Positions 1-9,404 of a DNA stretch of 64,000 bases are shown here, in pieces. Origin of the DNA: Blepharisma stoltei (taxonomy: Eukaryota > Ciliophora > Heterotrichea > Heterotrichida > Blepharismidae); NCBI GenBank assembly GCA_914767885.1, contig CAJZBQ010000050.1, forward strand, positions 124,001-188,000, given 5' to 3'. The notes beneath the pieces were generated by a model. It made no database searches, was not told where the DNA came from, and worked only from the letters and a program-made list of their open reading frames with translations. The position numbers and the translations under genes are program-made. Each line of letters begins with the position of its first letter. The first letter of the stretch is position 1.

Positions 1-147
1 TTTAATTTAAAAATAATTTTTCCGCTAAATTCAGGCTCTTCAATTAACTTTATATTTGCATGCCAAAATAAATAAAAAAATACTTAAAGGTATAATTATT
101 ATAATATTCGGATCCACGAAATTATACAAGGATCAGTAAAAGGATAT

Positions 148-330
148 ATGATAGCAGCATTTACATTAAATCAAAAAATGGAAAAATTATTAGACATGCA
201 CCAACTAATTGAGCTGTTTGGAACAAGCCAAGAAAATATTATATTAAATAAAGTGCATGAAATAATTTCTTTATTGGCCGTGGAAAACAATAAATTGGTT
301 ATAAAAAAAGCAAACCCGGAACCTATGTAA
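148..330 (+). CDS. Short hypothetical protein, possibly the 3' part of a larger gene
   Basis: A 60-residue open frame ends in TAA just after the residues KANPEPM. The frame stays open upstream of the ATG to about position 88, so this may be the last exon of a gene beginning outside the window or upstream of an unseen insert. Its composition (MEKLLDMHQLIELFGTSQ and similar) looks protein-like, mixed hydrophobic and charged, with no domain that I recognise. It converges on the acyl-CoA dehydrogenase gene on the other strand. The 150 bases between them are AT-rich and hold nothing I can name. The alternative is a chance ORF. Confidence 0.35.
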   Translation: MIAAFTLNQKMEKLLDMHQLIELFGTSQENIILNKVHEIISLLAVENNKLVIKKANPEPM

Positions 331-484
331 AATAAATAGCAATTTTTTCCATTAATAGAGATTTTTAAATTTAAGAATATACCATTTTATGAATTTGCAG
401 ACATTCAATATGTTCCAAATTCTGAATTAAAGTCTTGCTAGATATAATAAAGTTATAAATTCCTTATAGTAAATAATTATTATT

Positions 485-2535
485 TTAAATGCGAGTTCTA
501 GGTTCTCCATGATCATCAACGTTTTTCCCAACTTTTTGTTTCCCATCAGCTGAATCTGTAGCCAGTTTTTTAGCTAGCTCTGGATTAACTCCTCTTAAAT
601 TCGGCTGATTTGAAGCCTCCCATTGTTCATATATTGCTCTATCGCAAGGACAATTCGTTCCCTGTGCCTGCCACGAAAGAAGAGCCAAAATCATAGTATT
701 CCCAATTTCCCAAGAGATTTTTCTACTTAAATGCTGTTGAGTTAACAGTGGCAAAATATTTTCTACCCTTTGAATCAAATGGCTAGCGCCTAAACTCTCT
801 AGCGTTTTCTTAAAATAAGTCAAATTTGGGTCTTTTAATGTAGCTATAGCCCTCAGTACATCTAAACTTAGCACATTTGTGGTGCCTTCCCATATTGCAT
901 AAACCTGAGAATCCCTTAAAATGCTTGCAATATTTGAATTTTCCATATAACCAACCCCTCCTATACATTCAATAGCTTCACTAGCAATTTCTACCGCCTT
1001 TTTGGCTGTATAAAGTTTTACAACAGGTGTAATAAGCCTTAATGTTGCTTTTTCCCAACTATTTGCAGTGTTTTTTTCTATTTTTTCCAGCAGATTTCAT
1101 GCATAAATAGTCAAAATTAAGCATCCTCTGAAGCTTAATTCCATTTCACTTAATGTAGATTGATGCAATGGGTATTCAATTACAGGCTTTTTAAATGCAA
1201 TTCTTCTATATGCGTAATCTCTTGATATTGCAATTGATCTCCTCATAGCTGCAACAGCTCCTAGACTGTTGTAAAGTCTGGTGATATTAATTAAATGAGC
1301 GATATATTTAACACCTTGTCCAATTGGGGAGACTAGTTTTGCCCTACACCCATCAAGAATCATTTCAGCAGTTGGCAGCTGTTTTGTGCCCATTTTTTCT
1401 TTAAGTCTTACAATTTTTATTCCATTGAGCTCTCCAGCTTCGTTTCTTAATTTTAGATAGAATAAGGACAGCTTAGAATCAACTCTTGCAAGAGCAAAAG
1501 CAGCATCTGCGGTTGTAGCTGATGTGAACCATTTATATCCATACAGCTTATAATAATCTCCGTTTTCATGTACAGCATAAGTCCTAGTTCCATTTGATAC
1601 GTCAGATCCTCCATGTTTTTCTGTCATCCACTGTCCACAAGTCCAAAACTCCTCACTCCCCCCCCCCTCCGTGAGTGAACAAAAAAATTTTGTTCACTCA
1701 CCGAGGGGGGTTAATTTTTTTTTTTTTAAAAAAATTTATATATAAATTTTATAAAAAATATTTTTTTTCGAAATTTAAAAAAATCCTAATTCGCAAAACT
1801 CGGAAAGCAAATATTAATTTTAATTTATAAAATTTATGTTTTAAAAAGCAATTCGTTTAAAATTAAACAGAATTAGCTCAAGATTTCCTTATACTAACTA
1901 TCTTTTATATATCAAAATTTTTTTCCATAAAAAATTTTTCTATTAAAAAAATTTTTGTTCACTCACGGAGGGTGGGTTGTTGGCAAAAAAATAGCGATTT
2001 TTCTAATGGTTTTGTTCACTCACGGAGGGGAGGAGTCAGGATTATTACTAGTCAGCCTTGTATAAGCTTCCATCAACTCAGGGTCTTCTTTAGCTTTTAG
2101 AAGCTCTCTGCTTAAAAATGCGGCCCCGTCAGTCATAGCTAAAGGACACAGAAAAAGTCCTGAAGAAGGGCTAAATAAATAAAGTTTGGCAAATTGAAGA
2201 AGTCTATGATGAATAATATTACTATACCCATGCTTTATCAAGCTTTCCTCAGCGCTTACTTTTTGCATAAATCCCCAAGCTGGATTTGTATAAATTTTAT
2301 CCACCCTTCTCCCCCAGGCGTCAAACTGTTCAAAAACCGGGGGGAATTTTTCACATAAAAGGTGGTTTTCATAAATATCGCCTATAACCCTTTTCCCAAA
2401 CCTTATTAATTCTCCTGAATACCTTCCCAGCTCATCTCCCATAAAACTTGTCAAATATGATATCAGGGCTGAGTCTTCTAAATATTGGTTTCCCAGCCTT
2501 GGGCCTTCTTGTGAGTAATTAATATCTTCCACCAT
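485..2535 (-). CDS. Acyl-CoA dehydrogenase, AidB/ACAD11-like (interrupted by one MITE-type IES)
   Basis: FAD-dependent acyl-CoA dehydrogenase family, predicted to oxidise acyl-CoA, probably in a mitochondrion or peroxisome. After removal of the insert at 1653-2038 the frame runs 555 residues from ATG 2533-2535 to TAA 485-487. Family landmarks are GQWMTEKHGGSDVS in the flavin-binding region, YKLYGYKWFTSA, and the C-terminal ECIGGVGYMEN and AIWEGTTNVLSLDVLRA of AidB-like members. A TGA at 1097-1099 is read as Trp (LTIYA-W-NLLEK) and joins two otherwise separate ORFs. The aminoglycoside-phosphotransferase-like N-terminal domain of vertebrate ACAD11 is absent. Only about 30 bp separate its start from the stop of the SSRP1 gene upstream on the same strand. 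Substrate length cannot be told from the sequence. Confidence 0.88.
1653..2038. mobile_element. MITE-type IES (TNA family, TSD TCA) inside the acyl-CoA dehydrogenase gene
   Basis: The element starts with CTCCC and ends with GGGAGGAG, between direct repeats TCA (1653-1655 and 2036-2038). It contains four copies of the GTTCACTCACGGAGG motif: two form a hairpin at the left end and two lie in the right arm, with an AT-rich centre. Removing 383 bp gives LTSNNPEEFWTCGQWMTEK on the coding strand, which matches the conserved sequence before the flavin-binding motif. The duplicated triplet has no TA dinucleotide. Confidence 0.9.
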
Positions 2536-2564
2536 TCTTATAATATGGTTACTTATTAATCTAA

Positions 2565-3833
2565 TTATGCATCAGAATCAGAGGCTTCAAAGCTGTCATC
2601 TTCGGACTCATCTTCAATTTCCATGTTTTCTCCTTCTGATGACAGTATTTGTTCCTTTTGCAGGTCTTCTTCTTCCTCGAGGTTTCTGATAGGGATTTTC
2701 TTCTTTTCTAAAAAGCTGAACAGGTTTTTATATTCTTGACGGTCGACTCCAGTGAATTGGAAGCTTCCTGTCTTTGTGGTCACGTTTAGGTCAAAAGATC
2801 TGTTTGTGGACATAGAATGCTCGCTGACTCTGGCGAATTCTATAAAGCGGATGTCTTCAAATCTGATATAGTTCTAATAAAGAATAAGCCAGGAATTATT
2901 ATGTTTTTAAAAATATGGGTATTCTAATAGAACGGAATATAAATAACTGGTTTTGATATAAAAATAAAGCTTTTTTGAAGAGGATATAAATGCCCTTCAC
3001 TTGCTCTGACTGAGCATTTTATTGCGTGGGTGTCGTTGAAACTTCTGAAAGTTCCTGGAATAATTATATTGATTTTCACCATAGCTTTAAACAGTCTAGA
3101 AATCACATCAAATGCTTTTCCTTCAATTGTAGGGGTCAAGTCTTCACCGAAATTTTTCTTAATTTCTTCAGGGGCCAAGTTTAAGCTCACGCTTTCTTCT
3201 TGCTCTTTATTGAATTGCAAGACCACGAATGGGTATAAAGTGTTTCCTTGTCTAATTGGTGGCTCCAACCCTATTACGATAGCTACATGGATTCCGTCAG
3301 GTTTTGGAAGCAGAAAAGCCCTGGTCACGTTTTTGTACATAATTTTGTAGTTGTGGGTTTTTCCGTGGAGCCTCATAAAGGTATGGAACATGTCTAAAGA
3401 GCATTTTCCTCTTGGCACAATCATCGGCAGATCATACAATGTTACAATTGCGTCTCCTGAGTAGGCTCTTAGATCAGCACGGTCACTTATTTCTTTTGCA
3501 ATTTTTTCACAAGAGTCTGGGTCAGGGACATAAAGATAATTTTTTTTTAAATTTTTTGGGCAAATTAACGGCTTTACAAAGAAAAAATTTTAAAATTATT
3601 TTTTATAAAAAAATGAGGCCAACATAAAGCCTCATTTCACAGAGAATATCATCTTCCATAGTATCGTCCTGTTGGAATTCTAAAGCCACCTCATTTTTCC
3701 CAGGAATTGCACAATTTGCTATATCTTTATAGTTGATTGTGAAACAAGGCTGGGCGTCGACTGAGAAGTCGAGACCAGTTTCTGTCGTGTTCAAGTCACC
3801 CCAACTCCAACCTTTAGTAGATAATTCTGCCAT
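2565..3833 (-). CDS. SSRP1: FACT complex small subunit, SSRP1/Pob3-like
   Basis: Histone chaperone subunit that works with Spt16 to move nucleosomes during transcription and replication. With the 94-bp IES at 3528-3629 and the intron region 2863-2933 removed, it encodes 367 residues. Residues 6-80 (TKGWSWGDLN, GKNEVALEFQQDD) match the SSRP1 structure-specific recognition domain. The rest follows the tandem PH-like middle domain (GDAIVTLYDLPMIVPRGK, RLHGKTHNYKI, RAFLLPKPDG, LYPLQKSFIFISKPV, FEDIRFIEFAR). An acidic tail (NMEIEDESEDDSFE) ends the protein. Two family parts are missing: the N-terminal 90-100 residues that pair with Spt16, and the C-terminal HMG box, which yeast Pob3 also lacks. 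An in-frame TAA lies six bases upstream of the ATG, so the short N terminus looks genuine unless an unseen exon exists. Confidence 0.88.
2863..2933 (-). other. Intron of SSRP1, probably with an IES inside
   Basis: On the coding strand the 71 bases begin GTTCTATTAG and end TATATCAG. Removing them gives KPVIYIPFEDIRFIEFAR, which aligns with SSRP1 proteins. TATTAGAA occurs near both ends, so a 50-bp IES within a 21-nt intron would explain a length far above the usual 15 nt. A plain 71-nt intron is also possible. Confidence 0.6.
3528..3629. other. Short IES with 8-bp direct repeats (CTTTATGT) in SSRP1
   Basis: ACATAAAG occurs at 3528-3535 and 3622-3629 on the + strand. Deleting one 94-bp period joins EMRLY to VPDPDS in frame. 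The segment is AT-rich, has stops in the coding frame and lacks AG at the acceptor position, so it is not an intron. Confidence 0.85.
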
Positions 3834-3949
3834 TATTTATTACGCGCCATTTCTCTTTGACCTCAATTCTGTCAGGAGAGGGACTGAGGAATATTAGTTT
3901 AATAAACTATTCTAATTTATCATAATATTTAATTTTTATGAAATAATCC

Positions 3950-4340
3950 TTACTCCCCCCCCCCCCTCCGTGAGCGAACAAAAAAATTTTGTTCGCTCAC
4001 GGAGGGGGGTTAATTTTTTTTTTTAAAAAAAAATTTATATATAAATTTTATAAAAAAATATTTATTTTCGAAATTTAAAAAAATCCTAATTTGCAAAAAT
4101 TGGGAAGCAAATATTAATTTAATTTGCAAAATTTATGTTTTAAAACGCAATTTGTTTAAAATTAAACAGAATTAGCTCTAGATTTCATTATACTAATTAT
4201 CACTTATATATCAAAATTTTTTTCCATTAAAATTTTTTCTATTAAAAAAATTTTTGTTCACTCACGGAGGGTGGGTTTTTGGTCAAAAAATGGCGATTTT
4301 TCTAATGGTTTTGTTCGCTCACGGAGGGGGGGGGGAGTTA
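3950..4340. mobile_element. MITE (TNA family, TSD TTA), intergenic
   Basis: TTA repeats at 3950-3952 and 4338-4340 flank a CTCCC..GGGAG element. It has the same four GTTCRCTCACGGAGG motifs and the same AT-rich centre as the element at 1653. It lies between the 5' side of SSRP1 and the 3' end of the C2-kinase gene. Some motif copies read GTTCGCTC instead of GTTCACTC. Confidence 0.88.
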
Positions 4341-4385
4341 GTATCAATAATAGAAATTAAAGGGTATAAAATAATTAATAGTTTA

Positions 4386-6446
4386 TTATGTATTGGTTAA
4401 ATTAGATACAATTTCATAAAGTTCAATAAAATCAGGCCGCGATTTCTCATCAACAGTCAGCATCGGACGTAGAATTCTTTTCAATTTTTCACTATAAGGA
4501 ATATTATAGATCTCATCGCTAAGCCTCTGCTCTAACTTTCCATCTTAGAAAAGCATAGTTATCACTGAAAATAATAATTGCTGATATTATTTAAAAATAA
4601 AAATTAATCGCATTTTTTTATTCCTTTTAAAAGTATTAATCAAATCGTAGTTTATTCGAATTTTTAATAATAAATAATAGAATTTAGGATTACGTTAAAT
4701 TATTTCCGCCTTCTAGGGGTTGTCCTTGATAAAGAGGGTAAGTTACTAGAAAGATCATTTAAGCCAGTTGGCTGACGTAAACTTGCCATGCTGAAAAATG
4801 TGAGTCCTAAAGAATAAACGTCTGATTTAAATCTGTTATGTCGAACTATCACATTAGGATTTGATCCCCTTATATAGCCCATATAAGCTTCCAACTGCAG
4901 AGGGCTAAAGAATGGTACAGTTCCACCAAGCTTAAACGTCCTCGTTGTTTCTGTAGAAATCCTAAAAGTATCATGTGTCGCAATGCCAAAATCAATGATT
5001 TTGATTTTACGTTCTTTCGTAAAAGCAAAATTCGGAGGTTTAATATCGGAATGCCCTATATTCTTCCCTTGCATTTGGCAAAAGGCTTCAATCAAAGATT
5101 TAAAAATCTCTATCAGCTCTTCCTCTTCCCAAAACGACCCTGTTTTTGCCCTTTCTTCTATTTCTTTCCCTAGGTCTCCTCCTTCGCAGTTTTCCATGAC
5201 TATCAAATTATTGAAATATTTTCCTTTATGGTCTAAAAGTGTATAGGCATATCCCTTAGATAGCCCAGTATGGGCTAGGGATAGAGGCAAAAACTTCCCA
5301 CTTGGTTCGACCAATCCATTTTGACCGAGCCAAGTGGGAAGTTTTGGTATCTATCACTAGCTATCTAAGGGATATGCCTATAGCATAAACTTTGCAAATA
5401 TTAGGATGGTCTAATTCTTTCATTATGAAAACTTCTCTGATAACATAATTAAACTCTTCTTGGTTTTCACAGTAATTTATTTTGATTGCAACTTTTAGGT
5501 TTTGAAGGCTTTTTAGTACCCCTAAATGGATTTCGACCTTTTGGTTTTCACTTTGATATACTAATTTTTCAAAATTAATATCAGATACTTTTATTCCTCT
5601 AGTAATTATCTCCATAATAGATGATGATGGAGGGTTGACTGAGGGCGGAATTGGCGCTGGTGCCCTTCTTGAATCTGGGATTTGTGGTCTTGCATTCTGT
5701 GGAGGTCAGCCGTTTTGTGCTTGCTGTCTTGGACTTATAGGTGATTTTGGCCTTGTGTTTATAAGCTGGTTAATTTCATTTGCCCTAATTGCTGGAGTTA
5801 TAGGGGCCTGCCTTCTTAAATCTATTTGCTGAGTTGGCTGATTTTGCACTTGCAATTGTGATCTTCTAGGAGATAGAGGAATTCCTGGCTGCATCTGTGG
5901 GGTCTGAGGAAACCTTGGGATATTTACTTGTGAGCCACTAAGAGGTGGGGATTCATACAAAACTTCTTGAGATCCCGATCTATGAACATTTGCTTCATAT
6001 CTGCTTGGAGGATTTACCACTCATCCTGAATCAGATTTTTGCCTCATCATATTTGGAGGATCATTTGGAATTGTGTCGTTTTGCGGTCCAATTAGCTCTA
6101 TTTCCAGCTTTACTCAGCCAGTCATTTTATTATTTCAAGAAATTGGGTACTTTTCACATTCTCTGCCTTTTTCAAGCAAATTCCTTAAGCCAATCACACC
6201 TTGACCGATAACTTGATTAGATAAGATGCCTTTCTCAATGACTTGGACTGTTAATACGCTTCCGTCCTTTTGTGGGAATTCGAATGTTTCGCTTCATAGT
6301 GGAGAATATCCAGGTATTGTTGATGAATCCTGGACATTTGACCCTAATCTGAGAGAAGCATATGTTTTTATTCCTAAAATGTTTTTTTTGGTTATTTCAC
6401 CTTCAACAAGCCTCACTTTTAATATTCCTTGGTTTGAGCTTCTCAT
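4386..6446 (-). CDS. C2-domain protein kinase with a proline-rich linker
   Basis: Predicted Ser/Thr kinase of 573 residues once the IES at 5247-5387 and the intron region 4544-4746 are removed. Residues 1-140 form a C2 domain (GILKVRLVEGEI, YASLRLGSNVQ, PLWSETFEF, IGQGVIGLRNLL, GWVKLEIELIG), likely for membrane or Ca2+ binding. A Pro/Gln/Arg-rich linker follows (PRFPQTPQMQP, SPISPRQQAQNGW). Kinase landmarks are VAIKI (ATP-site Lys), DHPNICKVYAY, VMENCEGGDL, GHSDIKPPNF as catalytic loop, IIDFGIA, FKSDVYSLGLT and a C-terminal lobe ending IELYEIVSNLTNT. The loop reads HSD instead of HRD and there is no clear glycine-rich loop. Several TGA codons are read as Trp, and without that reading the gene would break into four ORFs. 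The C2 start at 6444-6446 is the first ATG of the open frame. Confidence 0.82.
4544..4746 (-). other. Intron containing an IES, in the C2-kinase gene
   Basis: On the coding strand the segment begins GTAACTTACC and ends TTTTCTAAG. Removing all 203 nt yields LNDLSNGKLEQRLSDE in frame and a total length divisible by three. TAACT repeats (AGTTA on + at 4557-4561 and 4741-4745) mark a 184-bp IES that would leave a 19-nt GT..AG intron in the somatic genome. Confidence 0.65.
5247..5387. other. Palindromic IES (pointer GCATA) in the C2-kinase gene
   Basis: Ends are long inverted repeats beginning GGCATATCCCTTAGATAG, and GCATA is repeated at 5247-5251 and 5383-5387. Inner inverted repeats (AACTTCCCACTTGG / CCAAGTGGGAAGTT) add a second hairpin. 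Deleting 136 bp joins NICKVYA to YTLLDHKGKYF, restoring the N-lobe of the kinase. Confidence 0.85.
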
Positions 6447-6613
6447 AGAAATTTATATAATTTCTTTAATTTTTAATTATTTATGTCTGGAGAAACTTTA
6501 TAATTGATTAATTTTGCTTTTTTTAAAGAAGAATTTCATTAGTAATGAAATATAACTTTTATGAAATAAAGAATTTAAAATCTATAAGAATATAAAAAAA
6601 TTATCAATATAGC

Positions 6614-6913
6614 ATGGCTTCAAGGAAAGATATAGAACAGATTTTAACTGATCAAGACCAACTAAATAAGCTTGTATTTGTAGCTATGAAGACAATAGAC
6701 ACGAATGACTCAGGAACATTAGATCCTGATGAGCTGGGTAATATTATGAGACAAGTCGCAATAGATGTTGGCGATACTCCTCCCAGCGATAGCGATATCA
6801 GAGAAGTTTTCGCAGAATTAGACAAGAATAATGATGGGTATATTGATTTTGATGAATTTAAAGATCTGATAGTAAGAGTTCTGAACAATATTTTGAGTTC
6901 AGAACTTGCTTAA
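6614..6913 (+). CDS. Small two-EF-hand calcium-binding protein
   Basis: A 99-residue protein with two canonical EF-hand loops: DTNDSGTLDPDE (about residues 29-40) and DKNNDGYIDFDE (about 70-81). All oxygen-donor positions and the central glycine are present in both, so both should bind Ca2+. It is half the length of calmodulin and has only one EF pair. The final LSSELA carries no targeting motif that I know. It is divergently placed to the C2-kinase, starts about 170 bp from it and has no IES. A centrin- or calmodulin-like regulator is likely; the partner is unknown. Confidence 0.85.
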   Translation: MASRKDIEQILTDQDQLNKLVFVAMKTIDTNDSGTLDPDELGNIMRQVAIDVGDTPPSDSDIREVFAELDKNNDGYIDFDEFKDLIVRVLNNILSSELA

Positions 6914-7127
6914 AGTCGCACTATTTAAATAAATACTTCTCTTTTAAAGCACCAACGGCTTTAAAATTGTAGGCTAATTAAGGGAAATTTCTATAATCCT
7001 TTATAATTCTAAAAAAAAATTCAATAAAAAATTATTTTTAAAAAAAAAATTAGACCAAGAGCTAAATTAGTTTATATATTTCATTAATTTAATTGAATAT
7101 CCAAATACTCAAGATTATACTCTTAAT

Positions 7128-7508
7128 ATGGAAAACAAACCATCTGGAAGAACAAATGCCAAAGGCAAGAGTAAAGAAGACAGTTTTCAAACTTCCGCAG
7201 TTGATCAATATCAAAGATGCATTACAGACAGCCCTGGCATCATTGAATACAAGCAGCGCCCAGATCTAACAATTGACGAAATCGCAGAACTTAGGTGTAA
7301 ACCTTTGGCTTGCCAAGTCCAAATGTGTATGTCAGTTCCTCACAAGCAAGCTTCACAAAGAGACATTTTCACAGGCATGCCCGTTAATTTTAATAGTGAA
7401 TGTGAAAACCATAAAAGAAATTTTTATGAGTGTATTGAAAGAGAAAGAGAATTGGTCTTAGAAAAAATTAAACAGAACATTTCTGTGGAAGAAATACTAA
7501 AAAGTTAA
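7128..7508 (+). CDS. Twin CX9C (CHCH) protein, probably mitochondrial intermembrane space
   Basis: A 126-residue protein with two CX9C motifs: CKPLACQVQMC (about residues 57-67) and CENHKRNFYEC (about 91-101). Twin CX9C proteins form two disulphides in a helical hairpin and are imported and oxidised by the Mia40 relay. Many are assembly factors of cytochrome oxidase or complex I. The basic, disordered N-terminal 20 residues and the Glu/Lys-rich C-terminal helix (ERERELVLEKIKQN) fit this family. I cannot assign it to one member such as Cmc1, Cox19 or Coa5. It has no insert, and the next candidate IES begins just after its stop. Confidence 0.7.
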   Translation: MENKPSGRTNAKGKSKEDSFQTSAVDQYQRCITDSPGIIEYKQRPDLTIDEIAELRCKPLACQVQMCMSVPHKQASQRDIFTGMPVNFNSECENHKRNFYECIERERELVLEKIKQNISVEEILKS

Positions 7509-7509
7509 T

Positions 7510-7683
7510 TATAGAATGGGCACGCAAAGCGTGCCCTTATATTTAATCCTGGATTGTAGGGTTTAGCATTGATATGCCCTTAAATGCCAAATAAGGAAAT
7601 AATATGCTGACTTAGGGTGATATTTTATAGCTGCAGATTAAACTGAAATAAGGCATGCTAAAAGCATGCCCATGCTATAGAAT
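7510..7683. other. Probable intergenic IES with 8-bp direct repeats (TATAGAAT)
   Basis: TATAGAAT occurs at 7510-7517 and 7676-7683. Just inside lie small hairpins, GGGCACGCAAAGCGTGCCC on the left and GGCATGCTAAAAGCATGCC on the right, which look like related ends. The 166-bp period equals that of the IES in the MORN gene. There is no frame to test, so the call rests on repeats and symmetry. Confidence 0.5.
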
Positions 7684-7690
7684 TATTCAA

Positions 7691-8167
7691 TTAGTTTGTA
7701 TCAAGTCTATTTGTACTGGCTGATGTAAAAAATCTAGACATGCCTGTTGAAGACATTTTGGACCTGGAGCTTAATGCTTTTGAAAGAATATCTTCAGCTT
7801 GGATTTTAGGAGTCAAAGATCATCCAAAGCGTTTTTGAGATAAGGTGTTAGGGCTAGATAAACTCCCATCAAACTGAGTATCAATTGCAAGCTTTAAAGC
7901 TCTTTTTTTCTTTTTACGGTAAGGGTCATTTTTCGGAGAAATTACTGCACAGCGCATCAAGGGCCTGAGTTTAAAAAAATCCTCACTTAATGTACCAACT
8001 GATGGGGTAGGCTCAAACAAGACGTTGATCCCATTTTTTTCTTTGAGATTTTCATAGTATTCTTTCATTCTTGAAGAAAGGCGGTTTGCACACACAGATT
8101 TTTCAACTGAAGAAATTTTTAGTTTTGATTCCAAATTTTGCTTTCTTTCCTCAGAAATAATTTTCAC
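7691..8167 (-). CDS. Hypothetical basic protein
   Basis: A 158-residue frame from ATG at 8165-8167 to TAA 7691-7693, with one TGA read as Trp (QKRFG-W-SLTPKIQ). It is rich in Lys, Arg and Ser; YRKKKKRALKL resembles a nuclear localisation signal. I recognise no domain. Its 3' end nearly touches the candidate IES at 7510-7683. The reading as a gene is supported by continuity across TGA and by composition like that of neighbouring genes. Confidence 0.55.
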
Positions 8168-8253
8168 TTTTTTAAATATAAGGAGGTAAATTGAATTTTA
8201 GTTTAAAATAATGACTTATTTATATAGGAAATAAAAGCATTATTAAGGAGTGT

Positions 8254-9327
8254 TTAGTAGAAATAGAATACTAATGGAGCAGCTTCATTATCCATTTGGA
8301 TTTCTCTGACGAAAATTTTATTTGCAAAAATAAGCCACATTTTGCCGTTTTCATCTGAAACAAATTCAGCCTGCATTTTGAGAAGCTCAAAATGAGTGTG
8401 AACAGCTAAAAAATACGCAATTCTTTGGCAAATTAATTTGCAGTATTCAGTCTGATTTTCATTTTGCAGCCGATCTTCTAGCTCAGGATTTTCTGTAACT
8501 CCTGCATTTTTCAATTCCCCAATTGCATGAATATCTTCTTTTTTATGAGAATAATAAGTGAAAAGTACCGATTCACCTATCCCGTTTCTACATTTCAAAG
8601 CAGTCTGAAGATAAGAAATATGTTTCCAATAATTAACCCCAGGGTTTTCATAAATTATCTGAAAAATCTCATTTTCGTCCATAACTTTAATAGGGCCTTC
8701 TTCATCTCTGGGGTGGAGATTTTGCGAAAAATTGTCTTTATCGCCTATAAAATACCTCGCGCACATGATTTCGTTGCGATGATCTGAAGGATTAGGCTTG
8801 CTGCTTATTATTGTTCTTTGTCGCCTTCCAACTCCTCCACCACCTCCAACAGTTTCCCTTTTTCTGAATTTTACTACATTTGCAAAATTTTTGATCATTT
8901 CTTGGACTTTTAGCTTGTCAGCTGATTTTATGAATTTTAAGGTTTTATCTCGGCTTGGAGATAAAATAAAGGCTGGCTTTCCTTGTTTGAAGGCTGCAGT
9001 TTCAGGGATATTAATCCGGATGCCTTTATCAAGAGAGGCTTCACCAAGTTTTTCAGCAAGCCAAATAAAGCTTTTTTGAAGACCATATACCATTAGATCA
9101 GAATCTTCAATTGAAAATTGAGGAGCTGTTTTAATTTTTCCTCTTGATTGTAAAAAACATACACTGCAGCTGCAAGAATAAGGAGGCAAAGATTGATCGA
9201 ATTGAAATCCGCCTTTGGCAGTTGCAGAGAATGCATTTTCTTCATCTACAATATCATAGATATGGTCAATATTTCGGACTAGAGGAAGACGGAGCTCTAG
9301 ATCATCTTCAGTTAAATTTGTACGCAT
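8254..9327 (-). CDS. Conserved-looking hypothetical protein, 357 residues
   Basis: A single uninterrupted frame of 357 residues. It has a CSCSVC cysteine cluster near residue 55, a Gly run (VGGGGGVGRRQR) near residue 170 in a basic linker, and a well-structured C-terminal half (NPGVNYWKHISYLQTALKCR, YCKLICQRIAYFLAVHTHFELLKMQ). The ordered blocks on both sides of a flexible basic linker suggest two domains, but I recognise neither. The start at 9325-9327 is the first ATG after AT-rich non-coding sequence. No insert is present. Confidence 0.6.
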   Translation of the reverse strand: MRTNLTEDDLELRLPLVRNIDHIYDIVDEENAFSATAKGGFQFDQSLPPYSCSCSVCFLQSRGKIKTAPQFSIEDSDLMVYGLQKSFIWLAEKLGEASLDKGIRINIPETAAFKQGKPAFILSPSRDKTLKFIKSADKLKVQEMIKNFANVVKFRKRETVGGGGGVGRRQRTIISSKPNPSDHRNEIMCARYFIGDKDNFSQNLHPRDEEGPIKVMDENEIFQIIYENPGVNYWKHISYLQTALKCRNGIGESVLFTYYSHKKEDIHAIGELKNAGVTENPELEDRLQNENQTEYCKLICQRIAYFLAVHTHFELLKMQAEFVSDENGKMWLIFANKIFVREIQMDNEAAPLVFYFY

Positions 9328-9404
9328 ATTAATATATTTTAAAATTTATTATGTTTTAATTATTATTTCCAAAGTTTAAGGTTTCATAAAATATAGCCAC
9401 ACTG

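Noticed and set aside
3528-3629. Intron in SSRP1
   Set aside because: Ends are not GT..AG on the coding strand, while 8-bp direct repeats explain the junction.
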